Assembly: GCF_050947875.1 (NCBI RefSeq)
Contig: NC_134568.1
Span: 265,513,815 to 265,577,814 of the forward strand
Direction of reading: 5' to 3'
DNA length: 64,000 bases
DNA from: Dermacentor variabilis
Lineage: Eukaryota > Arthropoda > Arachnida > Ixodida > Ixodidae
Below the pieces are notes generated by a model. That model did not search any database. It saw nothing but the letters and a program-made list of their open reading frames with translations, and was not told the DNA's origin. A program made the position numbers and the translations under genes. Of this stretch, positions 1 through 10,440 are shown one piece after another (position 1 is the first letter of the stretch; every line of letters begins with the position of its first letter).

Positions 1-220
1 GACAAAGAGGAAGAATGTGTGAGCAGTGGCAGGAGTGGGTTCGCACAGTTGCGCGAGGGGCGCCAACAAGCCAGTTCGCGGGTTGTTCACAGATGACAAA
101 AATGCCCTAGCCATATACAGCTTCGCTGTAATAAACATGTGCTTATGATACAACTATTGCAAAATTCACGAAGACACCCAGTCCCTCATGGCTAGCAAAT
201 AAAGGCATTTGAGATTCACT

Positions 221-674
221 TTAAAGGGAAGCTGAAGCCTTTTTAAAATATCTGAGGTTTCAATGAATATATTGTTTTTTTTTTTCACCCCCTGAATATG
301 AAAATCAGTTTAACAGGCCCACAAGTAACCACGAGTCCCTTTCATTTAGCAAAAACGAGCAGCAGTGTCTGTGGGAGATGGCATAGGTCAGTTAACAGCT
401 TTTGCTGGCAAAGATAACCGTGACGTCCATCCTCGGTATCGGTAAGATGCATAATTTGATAGAGCACCCACGTGGTCCCTGTGTTGGCATCATCCTCGCG
501 CCCAGTCTTTCACTGCTATGCTCGGCATGCAGAGCTTCCCCAAAAGCTTTAATGGTGATTGCAGCGTCCCTATGTGCAAAATCGAAAATAACTTCAGGAG
601 TTGAATTATACCATCGCAGCCTTCCAAACCACTGTAAATCTTCCAAGTATTAACCCTCTTCAGCTTTCCTTTAA
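221..674. mobile_element. TTAA-flanked MITE (about 454 bp)
   Basis: The left end reads TTAAAGGGAAGCTGAAG. The right end is its inverted counterpart, CTTCAGCTTTCCTTTAA. Inverted ends flanked by TTAA are typical of piggyBac-type non-autonomous elements. The superfamily is inferred from the TTAA only. The two overlapping open frames inside (about 390-650) have no recognisable domain and are probably chance. Confidence 0.6.
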
Positions 675-1041
675 AAGACCAATACTTTCAGACTCATAGT
701 CCTCATAATCAACCATTATCAGGAATATGAACAATGTACAAACAAAGTGCTAGCTAGAAGCTGCACATTTTTCAAATTTACTGACTGGCAAGGTATGTGC
801 ACATTGAACATTGGTGCAAACCTTTTATGCCGTTGTCATTCAGGATCAATTACTACCGTCTAAACATGGAAGGTGTATGAGCATGACTTGTTATTCATAA
901 ACTTTCGTATTATGTCCTGGAACATGTCAACCTATCACTGCATAATATTGTTATGAGCCAAATCCTTGAACTAACGAAGACGACGATCATCGGGATGTTG
1001 CGCATGTTCAGCCATCTTGGCCATCTCTGTAAGTAGCCTGT
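675..1041. other. Unassigned AT-rich spacer
   Basis: No coding frame, repeat arm or RNA gene could be recognised between the TTAA element and the LINE tail. Confidence 0.5.
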
Positions 1042-1220
1042 TTATGAGAGAGAGAGAGAGCGTAACCTTTTATTTCAAATCAACAAGATTTGAGTCCGGC
1101 GTCTTTTTAGTGGGTCTGGGCACCCGGCGCGGACGCGGTTCCGAGACCTTGTCTTGAAGCGGCTTTTTCGGCTCGCTGGACGGCCCAGTTGTGCTGTCAG
1201 GTCAGAGCTGAGCAGTGCGG

Positions 1221-1661
1221 TCATCCAGCGTGACTGGAGGCTGGCGGTGGAAGAGACGGATGAGTCGGCACTGCCCGACTTGTTAGGTCCCGACACTCCC
1301 ATAACATCTGATTAAGTGTGGCAACCTCGCCACACAATGTGCATCTGTTTGTAGTGTACATGTCTGGATACATGGCGTGCATGAGTCTGGGGTTTCTGTA
1401 AGAGTCTGTTTGTAATTGTCTGAAGTGTACTGCTTGCGTCCTGTCTAACCTAGCGTGAGGGAATGGGTATGTGTGTCTTTGTAATTGGTAGTGTGCCGTG
1501 ATGTCGTGAAAACTGGTCATACGATCCTCCCATGGCCAGACGTTTGCAGTTCCCCGCGGGGGCTCTTCCTCCGATGCTACTTGGTGAGTCAGGCCTCGAG
1601 CAATGCCGTGAGCCGCTTCGTTGGGGGTGCTCATTCCAGTGTGTGTCGGGATCCATAGCAA
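1221..1661 (-). pseudogene. LINE ORF2 C-terminal segment
   Basis: This minus-strand frame begins with LWIPTHTGMSTPNEAAHGIA, the last RNase H motif (the H..G.NE.A signature). It continues into a C-terminal tail with a Cys/His pattern (CTLCGE, then a WEC further on) common after RNase H in I-like LINEs. It is the downstream continuation of the fragment at 2045-1707 after a frameshift. There is no upstream promoter or independent start, and the first Met is simply the first in the frame. Confidence 0.7.
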
Positions 1662-1706
1662 ATGCCTTCGGTTATCAACGTCGGCCTCTCCCTGGTGTAT
1701 GGGATG

Positions 1707-2045
1707 TCACTGGAGTATCTGATACGCCTCTTGCGAGATGCGCCCATTTGCAAAATTTCGAATTGCCGTTTGCGAGTCGCAGATCACGTATGTAGCTTTG
1801 GTTTGTGTGAGGGCCAGTGCTATGGCCGCTTCCTCTGCCGCTTCGGCATGTGCCGTGTTCACGGTGACGCTCGTGAGGTGGTTGCCTCGGTGGCTAGTAA
1901 CTGCTGCCACGAAACTCTTCCCGTCTCGATAGCGGGCTGCGTCGGTGAAGACCGCCTCCTTGTTGTTAGAGTAACTTTTGTTCATGTGTTTTGCCCTGGC
2001 TTTACGCCTCCCCGTGTGGTGTTGGGGGTGCATGTTGCGAGGCAA
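1707..2045 (-). pseudogene. LINE RNase H domain fragment
   Basis: The frame encodes an RNase H fold that would degrade the RNA strand of the RNA:DNA hybrid during retrotransposition. Visible acidic motifs are VFTDAARYRDG (first Asp), HAEAAEEAAIALAL (Glu) and YVICDSQTAI (second Asp), in the usual order and spacing. The frame stops near QEAYQILQ. The rest of the domain, with the WIPTHTG and NEAAHGIAR motif, lies in another frame starting near 1661, so a frameshift separates them. Identification as LINE RNase H is firm; activity is very unlikely. Confidence 0.75.
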
Positions 2046-2099
2046 TGGGGGTACGTATAGTTGCTTCTTTTTTCATCTGTACGACGTACCGTCACACAT

Positions 2100-2620
2100 T
2101 GGTAGAGGTGTGGGGTATTCTCGCCAGACGACCGAGCTCCACAGCAGTCGGCGCTGCGGTGCAACCACCGTGGCAGACCAGCTGGAATCTGCTTCTGTGC
2201 AACAGACCTCAATTCTGTCGAAACCAGGGCTCATATTTCTGTCATGAACTCCAGTCTTCACTGCCGCCTAAAGAAGGTGGTCACACCTGCTCTATTCCGC
2301 ACTGTAAGAGTGGCCGATGGCGGAACCCCCACCGTTGTTGGAATGCGCACTGCCCGCGTCACCATCGCCAGTCACCTTACTACTGTTTTCTTTGTCGTTC
2401 TTGAGCAATGCCCTTCTGATATTACACTTCGCATGGACTTTCTAACAACTTATTCAGCCCTAACTGACTGTGTCACTGGCCTCCTGCACCTCAAATCACC
2501 TCACATAGTTGATGCTACAACAATGCCTTCAACCCGTCTTGGCTTTCTCAACTATGTGTGCATGCCCCTCCAAGCTCCATGATCTCCAGCACACCTGTGG
2601 CTGATGACAATTATGTCTCT
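2100..2620 (+). pseudogene. Ty3/gypsy protease region remnant
   Basis: The frame around 2244-2582 resembles the retroviral-type aspartic protease of gypsy elements. It shows CRLKKVVTPALFRTVRVADG, then ARVTI, then FVVLEQCPSDITLRMDFL, which matches the usual 'VLxxCsxDvILGMDFL' end of the domain with LRMDFL in place of LGMDFL. The catalytic DTGA loop is not intact: it should lie just upstream, where frames are broken. The reverse transcriptase remnant of the same element follows at 3640 after a 0.64-kb insertion. Confidence 0.6.
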
Positions 2621-2686
2621 CCCTGTTAACAGATGTTCTGCTCACCAAAAACATGGCCGTGCCTAACACCCTCGTGACTGCAATAG

Positions 2687-3325
2687 CCCTGTCACACGCG
2701 CAAACTAAAATGCACTTTGAGCAAGTGCACTTCAGCATGCTGAGTGTCATTTTGACGGCGTGCTGCTACACGATAAACAAAAGTGTTCTTTCAAAATCGT
2801 GGGACTAGCGAGCAAGATTCAGAAGGCAAAGCATATATTTGTTAACTTAAAAATGTATGTGCAAGAACAGTTTCTTACTTTTTGAGACAGCATTTACAAA
2901 CAAGCAATGGCAGCGACAGTGACTTGACCAGTACCAGTCCAAACAACACATTCCGTCAAACAACTGAGTCACCATTACCTGGTGTGGCCATAAACAGCCC
3001 AAGAGTGAGAGTAGTTCTTTAGCTGTTTTTGTTTTCTTTTTGCAGTGTGGCACATTTTACTACCTTGTAACTTTAGCAGTTAAAAAGAAGATGCTATTAA
3101 AAGTTACTCCTGACTCTGCTTTTAATATTATTTTGCTTATTTTTTACTCATTGCTAACGCGGCTACAGACTTAGCTGCTGTGAAGTATGTTAGCTGAAAA
3201 CACTCATCGACGAGTGCACTCTGCGGTAAGTGTCACTAAGCATTCCCGTGTGGCAGCCTGAGAATGGCATTAGCAGCTAAGTTCACTTGCTCAAAGTGAA
3301 CTTAAGTTTGCCCATTTGACAGGGG
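2687..3325. mobile_element. TIR element inserted in gypsy remnant (about 0.64 kb)
   Basis: The left end begins CCCTGTCACACGCGCAAAC. The right end, reverse-complemented, begins CCCTGTCAAATGGGCAAAC. Similarity continues inward through an ACTTTGAGCAAGTG block on both sides (about 2712-2726 and 3282-3297). No transposase frame is seen inside, so it is non-autonomous. No target-site duplication was convincing and the superfamily is not assigned. Confidence 0.6.
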
Positions 3326-3639
3326 TAAAATTGGCAATCACATCGCCATTCCCATTTGAAACTCCAGCACCTCTCCTCAACTAATTCCAGCAAGCATGCC
3401 ACTCGCCATCATCACTGCTGTCGAAAACCGTGAATTTTGCGCGTTGCATTCCACCAGACTCTCCAGGTGATCCTTCATTTGCACCACAACCAGTTTGTTG
3501 TGCAATGCCTTGGTCAGAATGATCCCTGATGACCTTTCTTGTTCTCAAGCTACCAACCTTAGCTGCTTCCTGGAGTCATCCCACGACATTCTCAATTTCA
3601 ACACTTGTTCTATGAGCCAAACGTCTGTTGTCCAGCATT

Positions 3640-3966
3640 GAATCGACGCAGGGAACGCGAGCTCTGTCCGCTACCGTCCCTATCATGTCTCCCCTGCAGA
3701 ATGCGGTGTGATTCAAGGCGAAGTTGACAAAATGCTCACAAAAAGGCGTGATCGAACTTTCTTCCAGCCCGTGGGCGTACCCTGTGGTGCTAGTAAAAAA
3801 AAAAAAAGACAGCAGCTAGCACTTTTGTGTTGACTACCGACACCTGGACAACATAACGCACAAGGACATATACCCACTGCCCTTAATTGACGATGCCTTG
3901 GACTGCCTCCACAAAGCCATGCACTTTTCCTCCATCGACCTGCACTCCGGATACTGGCAGAATGAA
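3640..3966 (+). pseudogene. Ty3/gypsy reverse transcriptase N-terminal remnant
   Basis: Translated in shifting plus frames, the segment gives the hallmarks of gypsy RT. An upstream region resembling 'yRxspaE...vdkML' is followed by SPWA-like sequence, then a VDYRHLDNIT-like block, then KDIYPLPLIDDALDCLHKAM, then FSSIDLHSGYWQ. The last contains the first catalytic Asp. A run of 14 A (3797-3810) breaks the frame. After the GYWQ motif the similarity weakens and the YxDD active site is not found, so the copy is dead. Confidence 0.65.
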
Positions 3967-5096
3967 TTATCTATTTTCCACTGGCACTGAATTCCTCAAT
4001 GTCTGGAAAATGGCACATGGAAAATTCATCATGGTAAAAATGTCGATGCCAGTATCAACACACTGCCAGTTTGTTGGCGTCAATGCAAAATAAAGTGAGC
4101 TGATCCTGAAGGCAGTGCAATCAAAAGCATGGTTAGGCTGATCCTGATACCAATGCATGATGCGTACTTGCAGCCCAGGCTTTAATGCAATTTGTAACAA
4201 GGGCCAACTTCGGAAGCAGGATAGTCGAAGGTGTGGACACACCAATCTTGATAATGCTATTACATTACAATCGCTCACATGTTGCATGAAAGCCTAAGAG
4301 TTTTAATTCTTTTAAAATTTTTTGTTCCACTAATGCTATGTCCGTTCTACATAAAAATGCTCCATATATAAGTGCGAAATTTGAGAGGAAATCAGCTGGC
4401 AGTTTCGTTGGAATAGTCATGCATAGCTGGTGCTCCCATTTATGCAACACTCAGTGAATTGCAGGCTTGTTTCCTGGTTGCGGTAGCCCATAGGAATTAA
4501 TCTAAAGCCCTCCACTCAGTCATTTCTCATAGCCCAGGTGTTGACCCGAGACATTAATTTAAACCCCATCAAACTATCCACCTGGGTAATATACTCTATC
4601 ACTAAATATGTATACAACATAGAAACTTGCATGTAATAAAGCCAATGTTAACATGGTTACAAGATAAAATGTAATGGGAAATGAATGGCAATTTAGTAAA
4701 CTATATATATTTTTTAACAAGGAATGCTTGGCAAGACATATTAAGATTTTGCACATTTTACACATAACTGGAAAAGAGGGGTGTGCAATGGCTGATCTAA
4801 AGCTACCAAGGATGCCCAGGGGCCTAAAATCATGCAGTTCTTTTGTTTCTGAAAGGTTTTCTCTATGTGGTTCATACAGGATTCTGATATGTTTTTTGAC
4901 TTACTGGCTTTAATAAATAGTAAACATGTAGCACGCAATAATACGCAGCAAAAAAAAGAATCCTCCTCTCCCCCAATGCTGCGTCTGCATGTCACTACTA
5001 CATGTATGCCAATACAATCATAAAATGCGGTATGCATGTGTGACTACATTCGAATTTGACTTGTATGAAAGCAATATGCACCAGCCCAGCTAATAC
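3967..5096. other. No gene recognised
   Basis: Low-complexity and AT-rich sequence. Some of the first 120 bases may still be decayed gypsy RT. The short frames here have no domain I recognise. Confidence 0.4.
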
Positions 5097-5252
5097 CTCT
5101 GTGCTTCTTGGATGACTTCCTTCTTCAACATCTTTGCTAAGCTGGACGCCTATCTCCGTCCTAAAGTTGGCCATCAGAGCTAAAAGGCGCGAAGGCACGC
5201 GTCCAGACTCGGCAGCAGCGTTGGCGCCTGCTTCCTCGCCTCCTTGTATCAT
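5097..5252 (-). CDS. Candidate first coding exon, unknown protein
   Basis: A minus-strand ATG at 5252 opens 52 codons that end exactly at a plausible splice donor (AGAG|GTATTA, GT at 5096-5095), in phase 0. The predicted peptide starts MIQGGEEAGANAAAESGR and has an amphipathic stretch SRLLALMANFRTEIGVQLSK, so it looks like real protein sequence. Base composition is CG-richer than the flanks. I do not recognise the family. Further exons would lie at lower coordinates and were not found. If real, the gene would be divergent from the plus-strand gene starting near 7 kb. The alternative is a chance frame. Confidence 0.3.
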
Positions 5253-5653
5253 CCTCGTTGGCGCTCGATCGACTCTAGGTGAAACAAAAGGCGCACTTCT
5301 GTTGGTACATAGTTCACGTCCAACATTTGTATGTATACATACATGCCACATACCGACAGGAGCTTTTCGCCTCCCAAATCTCGGAAAGCCAGGGTTAAGA
5401 GTGAAACATGTTTTATAAAATCGGCTTCCAACTTAATTTCAAAAGCGACATTTGAGATGAGCTACAATGTCGAGCACGAGGAGTTCACGCCGCCACGTTG
5501 CACGGCTATTCAGACTTCATATCCGTTGTTGCAACAAAAAATCTGAACAAATACTTTCCCGCGTGCTTTCGATATCACGCTCGGCCGCCATATGATGGTA
5601 AACGACGTGAAGATCATGTATGTACAGCGTGTACTCGATGTATGTCCATGCAG

Positions 5654-5851
5654 TCATAAAAAAAAAGAAAGTCCAGCTGCAGCCAAGTTCCGCGCACCGT
5701 CTTTTTTGAATAGTTCAGTTTTGCTGAGCATCTCGGTTTTGAAGCGCTTGATATCACGCGGACGGTGCGCAGAGAACAGTCGCCCCTGTCGCGAAAGTGG
5801 TCTGCTAGCTTCCATGCCATCTTTCACGGACCATTTCATTAGTGCGTCCAC
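5654..5851 (-). CDS. Possible small minus-strand coding segment, unknown
   Basis: A 65-codon minus frame beginning MDALMKWSVKDGMEASRPLS has mixed, non-repetitive composition with charged residues (RDIKRFKTEMLSKTELFKKD). It ends in a stop after an A-rich run. There is no recognisable domain and no clear splice site. It sits upstream, on the same strand, of the candidate exon at 5252-5097. It could be a 5' exon, an upstream ORF or chance; I favour chance slightly. Confidence 0.15.
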   Translation of the reverse strand: MDALMKWSVKDGMEASRPLSRQGRLFSAHRPRDIKRFKTEMLSKTELFKKDGARNLAAAGLSFFL

Positions 5852-5988
5852 ATTACCCTCTACCAGAATAATCTACAGTACGCTACAGCTGTTGTAAATC
5901 CGGTAATAAAAAGCAGCGCCACATGGCGCCACGGACGCCACTCTTGATTATTTCAAAGTGAAAGCTTTACTATGTAGTTAAACGGGAC

Positions 5989-6132
5989 AGAAACCAGTGC
6001 ACGGTGTCCCTACATTCCCTGCCATCGTTATTCACCACTGCAACAGGAATAACATAAAACAGAAACCAGTGCACGGTGCCCCTACATTCCCTGCCATCGT
6101 TATTCACCACTGCAACAGGAATAACATAAAAC
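5989..6132. repeat. Tandem duplication, 2 x 72 bp
   Basis: Two adjacent 72-bp units (5989-6060 and 6061-6132) are nearly identical. Both start AGAAACCAGTGCACGGTG and end AGGAATAACATAAAAC. The only difference noticed is GTGTCC versus GTGCCC. Confidence 0.9.
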
Positions 6133-6999
6133 AGCGACATCCTACCCATCGCTCCACGCTGCATGCCACACCGAAACGTAAGCGAGAACCATGAATGTTC
6201 ACAGAACCGAAACTACCGAACACATGCGAACACGAACGCTTGCTGTCCGCTACAAGCAGCAGTACGTAGTACTTACTACAAGTGTTAAGGTCGCCGAATC
6301 AGAACGTCTTCTTGCAGATCAGCTTTAAGTCATACCGACCCTGGCCCTTCTCATCAAGCTTAACGCGCGTCCATTCCATTCTGCTGGTTGCGCGCGATCG
6401 TGCAGGGGAGCGCGAGCGCTGCATGGCCACGGTTAGGTCTTTATTCTGCTGGTTTCGGGTATTTCTTTGTAATGCTTGAAAACATTATTTAATTACGAAG
6501 TCTAATGCACCTGCACCGAAATAGTTGTCGGACAGTGGGAAAATTCACAGCTAGCAATGCATGCAACAACCTAATAATTTGATTAATATATCCGTCAGTT
6601 TCACAGTCGCGTCCACCACGTAGCACGTAGGCAAGAGTCGGCTAGTAGACGGGACGACGGAAACTACCAAACGACCGAACAGCCGATCCGAAAGCTCTCG
6701 AAGAATGGAGACTAGAGACGTCCCGACCTCACTGCAAGCAACCGTTACTTCCGAAACAAAAGCATAAGCGCTTGACGTCACATGGGTAAAAATACTTCGT
6801 ACTCTCAGGGAGAGCACCCCGAACGGCAGCTGAACCATTGCTGCTGGCAGTACGATTGCCAGCTCAACGACAGCATAGAGACAACAGGCTGAGTAACTGC
6901 TGAAACGAGAGAAACGGTGTGCGACGAGGCGAACGACCCGACTCCACCTTCCGCTGGACTCGCGCGCTGCTAACAAAACTAACTGAAGGAACGCAGGAC

Positions 7000-7251
7000 G
7001 CGAAAGGCACTGCAACGCATACAGTGCTTGCTAGCTACGGTCGTTGCGGAGCTACTTCTTGGTAGTGAAAATGTCGACGCGTTGACGGTAAGTTGCTTGT
7101 TCCTGCAAATTTTGGCCGCTGTAAAGCGTACTACGTGGCACACGTCTCTGCCTTTGTTTAATGCTCAGTCTAGCGAAGATGAGTGGTCTCGACAGTGCCA
7201 GCTTCTTGCGAAGAGGTTCGTTTAGAACAGTGTCTCGTCGCCGCTATAAAG
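7000..7251 (+). promoter_or_regulatory. Candidate promoter / 5' exons of a plus-strand gene
   Basis: CG-rich sequence, unlike the surrounding DNA, contains a possible non-coding first exon ending at 7087 with a strong donor (GACG|GTAAGT). An 80-bp intron would end in a pyrimidine-rich acceptor (CTTTGTTTAATGCTCAG, to 7168). The next segment has ATG at 7179 encoding MSGLDSASFLRRGSFRTVSR. If it splices at 7251 (AAAG|GTGC, a poor donor) it is in phase with the CAP-Gly exon at 22166. All of this is inference from splice motifs; no transcript evidence exists here. TATAAA at 7245-7250 could instead be a core promoter. Confidence 0.25.
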
Positions 7252-7916
7252 GTGCTACGTTTCTTCGTGCTTTTTTCATGCTTTTTCTGCCACAAAACCA
7301 TGAGCAAACCTTGCCAGATAATCTTGCCGTTTATTTTGTTTGAACTTCCGGCCTCACTTCCGGTTCCGACTGCTCATGTGTTTTCATGGATATGTGCATG
7401 TGCACAGGGAGCACGTAAAATCAATAACTTGCCTAAAGCTCCTCCATCGATGCGCCTTTGGTCGATCCCTGGTGGGGAGAGAACGCTGTGGAAGGGCTTT
7501 GGCCTACAGTACGTTCCAGCACTGCTTTGTCGAAAATGCATGCTGCAACGTACGTACGTCTACTTGAAGCGTGCGTAGACGATTGGGCTCATGCCAGCAT
7601 GCGAGCACAACAATATATGCGTTTCGTTTTACACTTATATAAAATCTACCGAAGACATCTTGCATAAGATGTGCGAGTAAAAAAAAATAATAAGAAACCT
7701 GCATCAAGTGTGCGTATCTAATGTACATTTGAAGCGCCAATTCAAATAGCTGTACGGCTGCACAACGTAAGTACAAAGAGTCGTGCTCTTAATAGTAGTT
7801 CTGGCTGCAGAAATGACATCATTTGAAGTATCACCCGGCCGAAGCTCTGAATGCTTTGCAAGTTCGAAAGACTTGAAAATATTGCACCTTGTTGATGCTG
7901 TCTCAACGTTTTACTT
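7252..7916. other. No gene recognised
   Basis: Continues the mildly CG-rich stretch to about 7600, then becomes AT-rich. Overlapping short frames give no known domain. Confidence 0.4.
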
Positions 7917-7980
7917 CACGAAGAATGTCAAAAAAAAAGGGCTGAGAGCACGAAGAATGTCAAAAAAAGAGGGCTGAGAG
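7917..7980. repeat. Tandem duplication, 2 x 32 bp
   Basis: Two units (7917-7948 and 7949-7980) read CACGAAGAATGTC, an A run, then GGGCTGAGAG. They differ in the A-run. Confidence 0.85.
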
Positions 7981-8002
7981 ATGGAGTAGTGCACATGATA
8001 TA

Positions 8003-8098
8003 AAGGTTATAAAAAGGGATAAGGTTTGACGAAGATAGGTCCTCCTATCGAAACATTGGCCAGCCTTTCTGAGGCACCTTATCCCTGTTTATAACCTT
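8003..8098. repeat. Short palindromic element
   Basis: The left arm AAGGTTATAAAAAGGGATAA pairs with the right arm TTATCCCTGTTTATAACCTT. The loop contains TATCGAAACATTGGC; a related GTCGAAACATTGGC and a CGATAACCTT end recur at 61154-61212, so this is an interspersed family. Confidence 0.65.
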
Positions 8099-10240
8099 AA
8101 TACCACGTCACAAAGAATGTGTGGCTCATAAAACATGCCATACCAGTAAGTCTTGGGCAGAAAATTTGCTATATATGATGTGAGTTTTACTACTGGGTGA
8201 TGTGAAGATTCACCAGAAATCTGACATAAACCTATGTGGTGCATCAGTACTCAAGATGTACAGGGTGTAAATTAGCCTGACATTTGCTTGAGGATGCATG
8301 TTTTAGCAATAAAGAGGCTTCTCAGGCTAGCAGTCACAGTCTTACATGTCAATATATTGTTTCTTGGGATAGGAATTGTAAGAATTTATTGAAAACTGGC
8401 ATGGAGTCATTGCTTATAATGAGGGATCCCTGTCCAGAGTGACTATAACAGGCTTTAAAGGGAAACTCCAGGGACTATTTTAGGTGTACGGATATGATTG
8501 AACTTTGTAGTACGTGCATTTTCCTGGGTGCTTCTTAGTTTTTTTTTGCAAATTAATTTTAAAGATGGGCTTGCTAACTTGCACTTTTATGCCCTCAAAC
8601 AGATGACTTCTACTGGCTATTGTGCTTGCCACTCGTGACATTGTTCAGGAGCGGCAACACTAGTGCTGACATTAAGGGAACGGGACTTATTGCCATGAGT
8701 GACTGTGTTCAAATTACTCGCTTCTGTAAATGTTTCAATGTTACTTTCATAAAGCAATTTTTCAAATGTATTTTTATGGGGACAAGAGTTATGTGGCACA
8801 AGAACATTAAAAAATAATTTTAGTTTATACATTGTGCCGTGATGTTGGTGCATGCAAGCACTCCTGTACCTAGCGTGTGCCTACTGTAATGTCACCACTG
8901 ATGTTATAAGCAGCTTTTCTTGGGCTGCTAGTTCCTGTTTTGATTATGATGTGTTCTTGCTTAGTGAAGAATAAGATTTATGTCCTCTTATACAGATTGA
9001 ATTGTTTTACACATGACAAGAAGTGCACAGACAACCACTTCTTTGATATAATGAAAGTCACTGAAGTTGCTTTTTAAGTGTGCAGTCAAAGAGACCCTGC
9101 AGCACTTTTGAACATGGTAAGTTAACCTGATTAGTCACTGGAAAAAAACCGTCATGAGCATCTGAGGTTAACATTATTTCTGTATATATAGTGGGAAGCT
9201 CACAGCATCTTTCAAAAGACCACCGGCTCCTTCTTTTAACAACCTGTTGTCCCTATTACTTTGCAAGTACATTCTACTTTTGAAATGATGTCTCTTGGCT
9301 GGATCTATATTTTAATGTCATGACTAAGCAGTGCCTCTTCCAGAAGCAAATACAGAGAATTGTTACTGAGAGTGAGGTTGTGCAGTCTGGTGCAGTCTAG
9401 GAGAGAATACCACTGTGTTAAAACAGTGGCCTCCTGATGGTTCCCACGTGCATGGAGGCACATCTTCGAGCACAGTTCTAACGACAAAAAGCTGCAAAAG
9501 CTCCAAGGACATGGCAGAAGCAGCATTTGATTGTCAGTAACTCCATTCATACAAGGTGTACATTACAAAATTTGTTGCAAAAGATTTATGAGGAGATGTG
9601 CTTTAATGCAAGACACATTTCACTTCACACCTTTCATAACCTTTTAACCTTTGCTTGTCTCGGAGTAGTGCCAGTAAATTAGTATTTGAAATATACTGTG
9701 AAGAGAACGAATAAGTGAATAAAACATTGTCTCTTTGTCTGTTTCTTCAGCCGCATGTATTTCATGGGGTCATGTGGCCTCCGTCAAGGGAGGTTCTTGG
9801 GTGCCCTGAGCATATCCTATGGATTTGGTTCAGCAATTTTGGTTTAAACCTAAAAAAAAAAAAAAGGCTTTTCTTTTTTTGAAAAATGTAGTGAAATTGT
9901 TTTACAGAATTCGGTTGTAACCGAAAAAGGAAAATTCGGTAGAGACACTTAAGACTGCTTACATGTGGGAATGCGAAAGCATTATAGTCACTTTGGTGAA
10001 ATGTTTTTTTTTCTTCTGGTTCCTTGTCCACGGAAGCTCTCGCCGGCTTTTTAAATGCACCTCGGTAAGGTGAAATGATCACGCACCAAGCATCTCAACG
10101 TGCTCGCTTGCCCACGAGGAAATCTTAACTCGAAGGACTGCTCAGCGGCATAAAATTGGACATTAATGGTTTTTATTTCATACACTCATTTTATACACTC
10201 ATGACGTGGTACCACCTCCTAACCATTGGCTCTGCCGTCA
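8099..10240. other. No gene recognised; TTAA-type ends only
   Basis: AT-rich. A TTAAAGGGAAACTCCAGGGA end at about 8457 and an ACCCTGCAGCACTTTTG segment near 9094 resemble termini of TTAA-flanked MITEs, but I could not pair them. No convincing coding frame was found. Confidence 0.4.
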
Positions 10241-10360
10241 CGTGCCCAACAACGCACACACTAGGCCGCACGTTTAGTCAGCCCGATTGCTGCAATGTGA
10301 TGTGCCCAACGATGCACATACTAGGCACACACTTATTCAACCAGGACTGTGGAGCCGCCA
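10241..10360. repeat. Imperfect tandem duplication, 60-bp period
   Basis: CGTGCCCAACAACGCACACA at 10241 and TGTGCCCAACGATGCACATA at 10301 start two diverged 60-bp units, each continuing with CTAGGC. Confidence 0.65.
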
Positions 10361-10440
10361 TGGCGTCAGGGAAGCATGCTCGTCTTGCACCCCGGAGGCA
10401 TGGGTTCGATCCTCACCCTGACCGAAATTTACCTAATATA
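10351..10440 (+). mobile_element. tRNA-derived SINE head
   Basis: TGGCGTCAGGGAAGCATG resembles a pol III A box region, and GGGTTCGATCCTCACC about 35 bases later matches the B box. The arms can pair like a tRNA, but there is no intact cloverleaf or gene-like 3' end. It runs into an AT-rich tail. I read it as a tRNA-derived SINE, not a functional tRNA. Confidence 0.5.

Larger units (their letters stand above)
1042..2060 (-). mobile_element. I-clade LINE, 5'-truncated 3' end
   Basis: This is the 3' end of a non-LTR retrotransposon read on the minus strand. It holds an RNase H domain (2045-1707), a C-terminal segment (1661-1221), a short 3' UTR and a terminal GA-rich run (about 1046-1060). A separate RNase H domain after the reverse transcriptase is characteristic of the I/R1/LOA-type LINEs. 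Endonuclease and reverse transcriptase are missing, as expected of a copy truncated at its 5' end. The upstream side abuts an unrelated gypsy fragment near 2060-2110. Confidence 0.75.

Noticed and set aside
6551..7015. 154-codon minus-strand open frame in CG-rich DNA
   Set aside because: No domain, hydrophobic and Ser/Val-rich composition, no splice or promoter context of its own. It is opposite a candidate 5' region and CG-rich DNA lowers stop density, so I treat it as chance.
7245..7250. TATAAA as a core promoter
   Set aside because: No initiator or downstream evidence; it overlaps a possible coding exon, and such motifs are frequent in this AT-rich sequence.
10351..10440. Possible tRNA gene
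   Set aside because: A- and B-box-like segments are present, but the cloverleaf is imperfect and the sequence continues into a SINE-like tail. The same applies to 16430-16483, 26525 and 37960.
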